In this document: positions 11,081-20,210 of the stretch, piece after piece
How positions within the stretch are numbered: position 1 is the stretch's first letter
How the letters are laid out: every line of letters begins with the position of its first letter
Origin: Krasilnikovozyma curviuscula
Taxonomy: Eukaryota; Basidiomycota; Tremellomycetes; Cystofilobasidiales; Mrakiaceae
Length of the DNA: 28,645 nucleotides
Direction of reading: 5' to 3'
Assembly: GCA_014825775.1 (NCBI GenBank)
Contig: MVAQ01000254.1
Span: 1 to 28,645 of the forward strand
Translations under genes and position numbers: made by a program
Notes under the pieces: model-generated
Database searches by the model: none
The model's input: only the letters and a program-made list of their open reading frames with translations
Told to the model about the DNA's origin: nothing

Positions 11081-11575
11081 ATGTCTTTGATATACGAGAA
11101 AGATGATGGTGTGTTTGAAAACGTCGAGGTCCTTGGGTGAGTTGATCGCGCAGTCTAATGCAGCATCTTACGTCGTATCATTGCAGCCGACAAGCTGACA
11201 GTCATATCTTCCCCTCTAATTTTGTGTGTGTGTTTTTTTATATCTCCTTTTTCAAATAAACCGACTGGACCAACAGAGAGCTCTACGCCATTGACGACTC
11301 AAACCCGATACAAGCCTACAGAGTCGATACTCAGTGAGTTCGTCATCTTTACTCCTCGACCCTCCTCGTCATCCATCTTCTCAGGAATTTTTCCTTTACA
11401 CACCAGCCGTATCCCGCTCATCCCTCTCCGCGCCTACGACCTCGACCTTACCGTACGTAACGACCCGCCATTGTACCACATCGCGCAGCTGCTCGCCGCG
11501 TTCTTCGGTGCCTGCTTGCTCGCCGGCTTCGGACTGGACGGATTGTTTGGGAGTGGGAAGGCTAGATGGAGATGA
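11081..11575 (+). CDS. Predicted 99-residue protein with one C-terminal membrane segment
   Basis: Hand-built model with exons 11081-11136, 11281-11333 and 11385-11575, joined by GT-AG introns of 144 and 51 nt; the joined frame is exactly 100 codons including the stop. The N-terminus is acidic (MSLIYEKDDGVFENVEV), the middle is basic and Ser/Thr-rich, and the end carries a hydrophobic helix HIAQLLAAFFGACLLAGFG followed by a short basic tail ending KARWR. This suggests a small tail-anchored or organellar membrane protein. I recognise no family. The first acceptor is ambiguous: AG at 11276 is also possible, but leads to a frame without the membrane helix. A candidate TATA box lies upstream. Confidence 0.45.
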
Positions 11576-11727
11576 AGGAGGTGATGGAGCCAATGCGCGT
11601 GGTTGTTGGTGAATATCGTTCCGTGCTGGAGGTTGTTGGTGATGGTTCCCCTTTTCTTTTTTTTTCGGTTTAATTGCGAAAGACGGTCTTGCCAAAACAC
11701 ATTGTTTCTCTTCTGTGAGTCAGACTA

Positions 11728-12058
11728 AGCTTCTATATCCTTTTCCAATCTGCCCTCTTCAACATCGCACTCCAATCGAAAGGAACAATCTTCCGTTCTC
11801 GCAGGCATCATCTCCATAGGTCGGTTTTCCTTCGTGCCCATCATCTCGCTCCTCCGGAGAGTTATGTGTGTCAATCTTGGTCTCGAGAGAAGTTGGGGCT
11901 TGCTAGCAGGGCATCTGATGGTGAAGATTCCGAAGCTCTACGTGAGGGATGAACTCACTGCTTTTGTCTTTGTCAGCTGTTTAGCTGAATGTGCGACTCT
12001 GGTAATAATTCCGCACGGATCGAAGCTGAGAGCAAATCCAAAGTACGCATCTGCTTAA
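11728..12058 (+). pseudogene. Relic of the 3' end of a DHA1 MFS exporter
   Basis: The translated pieces match the C-terminus of the intact DHA1 exporter at 7001-9384 but in opposite orientation. FYILFQSALF corresponds to IYLLFQSAIV; in another frame KEQSSVLAG corresponds to NEQASVLAG, then VMCVNLGL to AMFVKMGL, GLLAGHLMVKIPKLY to SLLAGLSLLMVPMLY, and SKLRANPKYASA with a stop to PSLRAKSKYASA. The step between the first two pieces needs a frame change that is explained by a net loss of about 2 bp near 11770. After KLY there is a GTGAGG donor exactly where the intact gene has its last intron, so this is a decayed genomic copy and not a reverse-transcribed one. Nothing upstream of 11728 resembles the rest of a transporter, so the 5' part is gone. 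Divergence suggests an old paralogue and not a recent duplication. Confidence 0.8.
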
Positions 12059-12308
12059 GTATGGCGTGTTTTTTATCTGTCTATGCTTATCTTATGATGC
12101 TGATGACGTCTGGAATCTGCGAGGCTATACGAAGTGAGCGGCGGTTTCTGTCGTCTCTCGCTTCCCGTCGGGTCTGCATTTCGTCCAACTTACTTCTTTC
12201 AAACTTTCACATCTTGAGCACAGCAAGATCTTCAGAAGATCAGGTCTGGCGCTTTAATTTAGAACCTAAACTACGTTTCTCATACACGTCCTATCGCCAG
12301 ATCTTGTG

Positions 12309-13131
12309 TCATTGCTCCTCTTCCGCGTTGTCGTCACTCTCCCACTCCTCATCTTCTTCACTATCATCCCCAATACCTGGAAACGCAGCTTCCAAGAACG
12401 CTTCTTTACGCTCCGCCAGCTTGCGCGTCAGCAGCGCGCTGTTGGAGCACCCGTGCAGGCGCGTCAAGGCGGTTGTACGGAGGGATGAGATGAACGGAGA
12501 CGAAGGGAGGAGAAGGTGGGCTTCTTGAAAGTGCTAAGAAGATGTAGTGAGGAACCAAAGAGGGACGTCAGCTCATCGAGACGCTCGACTACGAGCGAAG
12601 CAAAAAGAAAAGAAACGGAACGAAAGTACTCCGGCCCATAAGTCACATTCAGAGGAAGACAAGAACTACAACGATGCTATTCAAGAGGAAGTTCTGGGTA
12701 CTAACCACAACCGCCAAATCCCACACTGTCGCACCAAACGCTGCCTCACCACACCTGCTCACACACTCGACCTTGACCTCCTTCGTCATCTCGTCAGCTA
12801 GGGACTCATCCAGACAGTCGGCTGCGTCTCTGTATGCCTGAGGGTACTGCTTGAGTGCTAGATGCACGCGGGAACGCACGTTGAGCAGGGTTAGACGCGA
12901 CGGCCCTGCTGATGCTGCTGAAGGTTTCGCTGTTTCTCCCGCTTCTTCCTCGTCTCCTTCTTCATCATCATCGTCATCGAAGTGTATTGATTCAAGTAAG
13001 GGTAGCGCTTGAGTGTAGTCTGGCGGTGTTGCTGATAGGAAAGCAAGAGCTTTAACAAAGGAGGAGGAGGAAGGGTCGTCGAATGAAAGCTGGTCGAGGG
13101 ACTGGGTGAGAGCATCTGCTACGGCTGCCAT
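12309..13131 (-). CDS. TPR-like protein with acidic C-terminus
   Basis: Two exons, 13131-12706 and 12533-12309, give 216 residues. The first exon encodes a helical N-terminus (DYTQALPLLESIHF), an acidic run of Asp/Glu at about residues 52-64, then LTLLNVRSRVHLALKQYPQAYRDAADCLDESL, and WDLAVV joined to HFQEAHLLLPSSPF. The alternating small/aromatic pattern of these helices resembles tetratricopeptide repeats, which bind protein partners. The tail is highly acidic (DDSEEDEEWESDD). The intron of 172 nt is long for this window and starts GTTAGT. Exact function is not recognised. The gene starts 159 bp from the divergent GT61 gene, so both probably share a promoter region. Confidence 0.65.
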
Positions 13132-13290
13132 TTCCTATATCTATTATCTTCTTCTTCTCTATCCGTTTTTTCTGTGTTTGATTTTATACTGTAGTGGTGA
13201 TGGTTTCAGGCTGGTAACGTCAAATGGAAACAATCGCCGGCGCGTTTTCACCTCCGTCGTTCACTTGCCTGATCGACAAGTGAGACCGCC
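13132..13290. promoter_or_regulatory. Short bidirectional promoter region
   Basis: Only 159 bp separate the ATG codons of the TPR-like gene (minus) and the GT61 gene (plus). Bases 13137-13190 are pyrimidine-rich (TC tracts) on the plus strand, a common feature of fungal core promoters. No specific factor site was identified. Confidence 0.5.
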
Positions 13291-15588
13291 ATGTCGGTCG
13301 TTCGAAGTCGATACATTCCAACGCTCATCCTACTCACTGTCGTCTCATTCATCTACTGGTCATCACACAGCTCAAACACCCAGCCAGCTCAGCCAAAGTT
13401 CCCCAAATCCCAGCTGCAGTCAATCACAAAATCCTCCCAGATCAAACAGCCCTTGGAACTCACCGCTTCAGCACACTTACCTTCGTCGATTCAAGGGTAC
13501 AACGTATTCACTACCCTGTACTGTACTAGTGATGGCTTCGTCTTCCTATCAAACCAAGCTAACAAGCTACTGTTCGACAACAAGGACGACATTGTCAGTG
13601 GTCCGGCCGATGAATGGAAGCTCGAGCTTGTCAAGGAAGGAGAGAGTAATGGAGAAGCGGTGAAGAGGTTATTTGGAGGCGGTGAAGTCGTCAGGCTCGA
13701 AGGCACAACTGTGAGTTTGGGGCTGCCTTTCCCTTTGCCTTTCTTCACAAGGGAAGAGGTTCTTGTATGAACTCATTAGCTGACCCCATATCATATCGGT
13801 GTTATCAGATGATGTATCACGATGGACCAGGGCCAGGAGGGTACTTACGTGGGTGTATAAGCTCTGACAGAGCAGATAGAGCCAAGGTTGCTAACCTGTC
13901 ACGTTTTTGTTCCCTATCTATGCTCCTCTCTCAGCATTCTACAGGTCTGTTAATCAACGCCGCTCATCATATTCTTTTGTCCCCACCTTGATGCTGACCA
14001 ACCAACATCCATCTATGTGTCCTTCACTGAACCCTTCGGCTCATTTACAGGCATTTCGCACCCGAAGCCTTCGTGCCCTCCCTCAAAGCGCTTTCCCTCT
14101 CCTCGCCAGCAGAAGATGCTGATGAAGCAGCCGCCGATGTGAGGCGGATACTTTTCCCTAGGTGTGGGAATGAGAACGACGGATCCGGCTGGAAAGACCA
14201 GGAAGGCAACAGTAAGTCGCTCCAAACTCATCCTTTCTTTCTAAATCAGAACTTGAAGCGATATGGATCATTCTTTTTCTTTCATCTGTTGTGATTGCAT
14301 TGGCTGTGTGCTCTTATGCGGTGCAACAGACGAGTGGCTGGTGACCACAGTCTTCCCCTCCGCTACCATCATCGAGAAGGACGCTTGGGAGCTCATGTTG
14401 AGGGGGAAGACCCTCGTCTTTGAGAAACTCGTCATTGTAGATCGATGTGAGTGGTAGTTTAATATTTCTTTTTGGAATGGCTTTGAAGGAAGCCTTATAT
14501 ATGAGTAATGGAGTTTCTGAATCACTACGTGTCATGCTTTTCAAACAGGGGCTGCTCATAGACACGGAGAAACCTCCAAATGGGGCAAAGTATGTATTGG
14601 TGGTCACTCCCTCACCATCTTTGACCAAACAACGAACCTGACACATTCCCTCCGCTGTCGCATTTTCCAGATGATGTCGTACATCGCGACCCGTCCCCTG
14701 CCGTCTCAGTCATGGTTCCAGCCGTACCTCGCCAATGCACTTAGTACGATCCCACCCATGGACCTGACGTACGCGGTCCATCCGTCCCTTTCCCCCATCT
14801 CCTCCCCAGCCGACAAGAAGAAGCCCATTATCGTCTACATGGACCGAAACAGGCAGAAAGACCCCAACAGATTGACGCAGAAAAATCACGAGATGTTTGT
14901 GAAGGCGCTGGAGGAGAGGATTAGTGAACGTGCGGAGGTGCATCTGACAATTTTTGAGAACATGAGGAAGGGCGAGCTCGTCGATCTGCTCAGCTGCGCT
15001 ACGGTGAGTTTTTCCGTTGTATTGTACATCATTTTGATGTGGATTCCATCTTTGTTGACCAATTTCCTATGGGCTGTCAATGGACAGATGATCATAGGCG
15101 TCCGCTCGCTCGCCTTCACGGACATCTTCTGGATGCCGTCGTCGAACCCGCATGCTACCGTGGTGGAGATCTTCGACAAGGGCGGGACTTTCCACCGTGA
15201 GAACCAGCTGCTCAGCCAGCTGGTTGGCCTCAAGCATATGTACGTCTACTCTTCCAGGTTTGGTAGCTGGACGAGGCACTGACTGAAAATCAACTATATT
15301 TTGTTTGTGATATAGCGTGGTTGCGGAGGACAGAGTAATCCCGGAATCTGAGTGGAAACAGACAGGAAATACCGATCCTGGATCATGGGAGCTGCGAAAA
15401 GTTAGTTCATCTCCTCTCGTAATTTTTTGACTTCCGTTTGCTCAGGTCTTTACTCCCCGACTTTCCACCTCGACCAACAGAACCAACTGGAGATTGATAT
15501 CCCGCTAGTAATTGGGCTGATTGAGGATGTACTGGATGATCTAGATAACGACCAGTTTGTGAAGGATGTTGGTGGTGGTGTCATGTAA
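13291..15588 (+). CDS. Glycosyltransferase family 61 (DUF563) type II membrane protein
   Basis: Golgi/ER-type glycosyltransferase of CAZy family GT61, the family that includes plant xylosyltransferases and animal EOGT. A short cytoplasmic tail is followed by a signal anchor (IPTLILLTVVSFIYW, residues 8-22) and a luminal catalytic region. Family landmarks are FVFLSNQANKLL, YHDGPGPGG, KTLVFEKLVIVDRWAAHRH, KKPIIVYMDRNRQKDPNR, and MIIGVRSLAFTDIFWM followed by ATVVEIFDKGGTFHREN. Exons are 13291-13710, 13809-13840, 14051-14211, 14330-14446, 14549-14589, 14671-15003, 15088-15239, 15316-15400 and 15481-15588, giving 482 residues. An alternative that extends exon 2 to 13848 and adds a 10-nt exon at 13935-13944 is also in frame (488 residues). 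The motif usually read as G-V-H-G is G-V-R-S here. Donor and acceptor sugars are unknown. Confidence 0.85.
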
Positions 15589-15950
15589 AAAAGGGATGGA
15601 AACGACTTGCGCGCAAATGTGTGATGCTTCGAATATGCGTTGTTTTGCTTTTGATACGAGGGTGTGTGTATTCATTTCGGTATTTTTGTCTTGAATCTTG
15701 AATTGTTTGTTTGAGAGTTCGGAAAATTCATACTAGTATCTCCTGGTTTGATCTACTTCGCTCGTCACGTCGACACCTTGCGAAATGAGCGTATGTTGTT
15801 AGTCCGAAATGATATCACTAAAAACACAACGATAGAAGTAGTAAGGTATGCGAGTAAATCAAGTGAGAGTATAGATGCAAGTGTCATGATAATTATTGAA
15901 TCTGTAAAGAAACAATGGGAGCCAACGAAGAAGAATGCACTCTCGCTCCT
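15589..15950. other. Convergent intergenic region
   Basis: Separates the stops of the GT61 and arrestin genes. It contains AT-rich 3' untranslated sequence and one short open frame (15748-15954, plus strand) with no recognisable product. Confidence 0.5.
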
Positions 15951-17804
15951 CTAGTCAGCAGGATTAAGCAGCAGAGCCAGACTGCTACTCTGACTGTAAA
16001 TCTTATTGGAGCAGTAGCCTCCTTCAACAGTAAGCTTCCTCTTGGAGTCGCGATGACCGTTGGTGGAGGAGCTCCTCGTTCCCGAGGATGACCGCGTCCG
16101 TCGCTGTTTCCGCAGGGGTGTCTGGTCCGCCGTGATTGCCGCGAAGCGGTCAGATGCTGAGGTAGACGTGATGGTAATGGGTATCAGGGGTATCAAGTAC
16201 GTTGCGTCTGACGAGGAAGAGGAGGAGAGAAATGATGATGCGGTTGAGGAAGATGATGAGGGTCGACTAGATTGGTCACGATGATGGTGGTGATCGTTTG
16301 ATGTTGAGACAATGATTGTGGCTTTGACAACGAAACTGATGGTAACCATCGACGTCGAACCGGTCTCGCCTAGCTTCCAACGAGATTCACCTTGGACTCG
16401 AGGGAGGGTCAAGTTAGTCTCAAGCTCCCACGAGTTTCGCTCGGGGTAGGAGACACGGTCATCGGTGATTTCGAGTATCTTGGTATGGACGATGTCTTTG
16501 CGAGACGAGGAGGGGACGCTGAGCTGTTCACGACGGCTTGCGAATGGGGGCGTAAATGCTGGTGGCGGATCTGAAGCACAGCGTGCTTTCGTTGGTCTGG
16601 AACCTCCAAAGAAGGAAGTGAAGCGACCGCCGATGCCTGATGAGGTTTGTGGGCGCGAGGAGGAGGATGATGATGAGGTGGATGTTGATGATGATGTTGG
16701 GGCAGTAAGGAGGGGCATGGTAGTCGAGTCTGACGCTACTGACAGCAAACTGGCAGTTGATTTGGAGAATGAGTCCTCGATGGAGAACAGACTTCGAGCT
16801 TCGACGACGTCCTCTGGCGTGACGGGTGCTGATGATACCCTCAGGTCATCCCAGTTGTCCTCGCTCTCATCACTCATGATGCTACCTAACGACAACTTCC
16901 TGAACCCACCACCCATAATACTGGGCGCGAATTCGACTTTGCGTTCGACGGAATAGACGACGCGCTTGACGAATGATTTGTCCGGCGGCTTGGTGCCCTT
17001 GATGGTGAAGCGGATGGACTCGCCAGGACCATAGACGCCAGATGGGTTGGATATGTTGGCTCTGAATGCCGATGAACCGTTACCGAAGACGTGAGATTTA
17101 TAGCTAGATTCTGACGAGGGTGAGGATGGAAGGGTGTCGCAGGATGGAGTTGTGTGGAGCAGGAGCGGTAGGTCGATGGATTTGCTGAGACGCTCTCCTA
17201 CACCTGGGACATGCTGATGATAGATGACTGTAAAACAAAGCAAAACAAAGCAAAACAAAGTGCAGTGGGTCAGTCAGCTTGTATTAGGTAAAGAGACGGG
17301 TGCGCGGGAAAGTGTCAAAGACGCCGCCGCCTCCAGATGCGCCACTGGCGGCGTCAAGCCTCTGGCGCCAGAGGCGTCTCAAAAGGGCGAGGATGATTGA
17401 GGATTCAACTGACCTGCTTCAAGTTTCCAAGAGACACGATATTCCTTGAGTTGGACGGAAGACCTGACGTGCTTCGCAGCTTCGATGGGCACTTCGAGCC
17501 TGAAGCGGCCTTCCCAGTCGCCTAGGCCCTGCCAGTCGGCGCTGTCATTCTTCTCCCATATCTTCTGCCTAGCCTCCCACATCATCCGCCGTTCGGAATC
17601 CTGAAAGAGCGACGATGTCCTCGTCTCGTAGCATCGCAAGTAGACCTCCACTCGCGAGCTGGGCAAGGGTTTTTCTGGCGCCGACAGCTGGATGAGGACG
17701 TTTCCTTCGACGACGACTGGCGAGAGACCGAGGTGGCCAGCAAAGGGGAACGAGCGTTGATTCGAAGGGGTCCCTGCCAGAGGGAGGAACGCTATGCTGG
17801 GCAT
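15951..17804 (-). CDS. Alpha-arrestin (ART-type) domain protein
   Basis: Two exons, 17804-17414 and 17227-15951, encode 555 residues. The arrestin-N part is residues about 10-155: VLIQLSAPEKPLPSSRVEVYL, WEGRFRLEVPIEA, QLKEYRVSWKLEAVIYHQ. The arrestin-C part begins near SGVYGPGESIRFTIKG and continues KRVVYSVERKVEFAPS. Alpha-arrestins recruit Rsp5-type ubiquitin ligases to membrane proteins for endocytosis. I see no PPxY motif, so the ligase contact would have to be through a variant site or another adaptor. A long Ser/Thr-rich region with Ser runs occupies the second half and is likely phosphorylated. The single intron of 186 nt is long and structured. The tail after YPERNSWELET carries a strand-rich segment and a basic low-complexity end. 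Confidence 0.82.
17228..17413 (-). repeat. Structured intron of the arrestin gene: tandem decamer and two hairpins
   Basis: Read on the plus strand, 17231-17260 is three copies of a decamer (T/C)AAAACAAAG, which on the coding strand forms the polypyrimidine tract before the acceptor. Nearer the donor lie two adjacent perfect inverted repeats: GACGCCGCC at 17320-17328 with GGCGGCGTC at 17347-17355, and an 18-bp palindrome at 17358-17375 (GCCTCTGGC/GCCAGAGGC). Both hairpins are inside the intron. Confidence 0.75.
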
Positions 17805-20210
17805 ATCTGCTGGTTATTTCCTGTCGTCCCTTTGAGCCCACGAAGGAGCGACGTGAGCCTCTGCGTCGAAAAGCTGGATTTCCAGCGACTGAGGAAATAA
17901 AGGGGCGTGCGTATTGGTTTGTTTATTTTGTTCCAACCCGATTTTTACAATGAGTTCATGGTCGTCGTTGGTAGCAGCAAAGCTCTATACCTAGATCCCA
18001 GTCTCGACTCCTTTTGGGAAGCGGAAAGAAGATAGAAGTAAGAAAGAAAAAAAAACCACCAGTGCTAATGAAAATCCAACTTCAGTTAGGCTGGTTTCAT
18101 TTTTTCGCGCGTGCGAGGACTTGGGTTACCAGCTAACCAAAAATACCCCTCAAGCCTCTGGCTATTGATTAAATCGCCAATGAACTCTAACCTGGGAGCA
18201 CAAAAATCTCCCAACGTGTGATAGCAGAGCAGCAAGGTGTGAGATGGGTCGCTGTGCTGTTGAATTGGGAGGCGACGGTGCTGCTCCGATGCTTCGAAGC
18301 GCCCATTAAAAGTGCCATGCGTGTCCTAAGGGGCGGAAGCGGTCTGGATCGCACATCATCGCACAGTAGCGCACGCATGCATTACGAAGCGTGATGTGAG
18401 ACGAGCTAAAATACTCAACCATCGCTGCCAGTTCGTTTCCCCGTTACCAAGCTCGGTTTCCGTAACGAGTCTTGCTCTGGTAGTGTTGCCATTCATCCTT
18501 CCAGCTGTATTCAAGGGGCTCAGCAAGGTGCAGGACTATAGAACTATATTACAGCCAAGCTGGAACTCAGATGTGACGGTCACTAGTGTTCGATAGCGTT
18601 AGGGCTCGTTTAGCGCTTGTATGGCGCGTACTTGAGCTCCAACGCAAGGATTCCGCCTGGAAATGTCACCTCATTCGCATTAGCTAAAAAGGGGCAAGGA
18701 GTTCTTGTTTCTTCGGTCTAGTAGCGTGGAGGTAAGTATAAGGCTTAGATCGAAATCCTATCTTGCGTCAGTGAGAAAATGTCACTGGGTATGCCACGAC
18801 GCGACATCTTGACTTATACTGGTGAAGGAGGCGTGAAACCTACGCGTTGAGATTGATGAAAAGTAGTGTCCAGAATCCTATAAAAAGTCCTGGCTTAAGA
18901 ATTGGGCGCTCATCCTTTTTTTTTTCGAAAAAGAGAATAATTGGCTTTTGTTGCTACCATTTCCGGACGGCGAGTGGTTAGCTAGACTCGCCTAGAGGCC
19001 AGATCGGCAGTCGATCTTCCTCTCACTAAGTGCTTGGTAACGAGAGTGAGTAGGCGTGTGCTAATATCTCCTTGCGGGGGTGGAGTACTATAGATAACGG
19101 TGAGGGCGTGGTCGCTGAACCAGCCGAGGAGTCTCGACACCGCTGCGCCGATATGACTACTAGTGATGCTGCTCCTTCGTTCGAAAGGACAGGCGTTGGA
19201 TACCACTAGAAAAGAGATTAATGCCTCTTGCAAATCCATTCTGAAAGGGAGTATACCTTGAAATGAGTCTGCTTTGTTCCGCCAGGCTGGTGGGAAAAGC
19301 TATGAAAATCGCAATATGGGTTTCGCAGACGACCCTGTTGCTCCTGCCGGACCTCGAAAAAAAAAAAAAAAAGAACAAAAGCATCCGTTTCGGGTGAAGT
19401 TCTCATAGCCTTTGGAGAACTACTTCCTTGAGAAAGCCTCGAAAGCGAGAACGTTGTTTTCTTTGTTATACATCGTGATCGCGGCGATATTTCCAACTCT
19501 GAACGTGTATTCTCATCTAAATTAGCAAAAAGAAAAACTCTGTGATATACTACTCAGAGATTTGAGCTTACACATGACACTATTGTGAAGCCTTCTCGAA
19601 CGCCATTCTGGCTGTTGGATCGAAATCTTAACCCAAAGAAACGGGCGCTCTCACCAGATACAGCTGAAACGCACAGAGAGAACCTCCCATGACAGAAGTT
19701 CAACCGATATAAGAGTCCTCTCGGATCCAGCTTTGTGCTGTGTCGTGTTTGAATAGGCTTGCGCCACCACACTCCCGTGGACTAGCAGGAGGGACCATTG
19801 ACGTGTGGGGCGTATCAAACCAGGATAAACCTCTACATCGAAACCCTCCAAGTCCCGGGAATTTTGGCCGGTTATTCCAAGATGTTACTCTCAGCAGGAT
19901 TTTGTTACTCCGAACGAGGTCCAAGCTCAACTCTTTGGGCAGGTGGCCTTCCCTGCAGTCTTTCCGGGCTGCTTGGAGCTGCAACTCGTAATCATCACTG
20001 TGAGTAGGACATTGAAGCCATTGGACAATAAATTCAGGGAAGACTGGAAATCCCTGAGCTCATAGGAGTCACTTAGAGGAAGGAAAGCTGAAACGAATAG
20101 AATTTTGGAGCAACACTGTCCGTGACAACAACCTCTTCTTCTTTTCTAGCCGCAACCTCACCTTGTTATCTTCCCTGTAGTACTGGAATAACTCTCTGAA
20201 GCTCTCTAGG
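17805..20210. other. 2.4 kb region without a supportable gene
   Basis: The ends should hold the promoters of the arrestin and FKS1 genes. Between them only short open frames occur on both strands, with no recognisable protein, no tRNA and no rRNA. Notable sequence: a T run at 18917-18926, an A run of 16 at 19357-19372, small inverted repeats (GGCGAGT at about 18969 with ACTCGCC at about 18986), and many in-frame stops. It may contain a noncoding RNA, decayed sequence or a long FKS1 leader; the sequence alone does not decide. Confidence 0.5.

Noticed and set aside
11396..11700. Minus-strand frames opposite the 11081 gene
   Set aside because: Compositionally biased shadows without splice or family support.
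16465..16956. 163-codon plus-strand frame opposite the arrestin gene
   Set aside because: Low-complexity mirror of the Ser-rich arrestin region.
18917..18926. T run as a Pol III terminator
   Set aside because: No A/B box or known small RNA sequence (U6, SRP, tRNA) is recognisable upstream.
19357..19372. A16 run as the tail of a retroposed gene
   Set aside because: No adjacent recognisable coding sequence and no target-site duplication visible.
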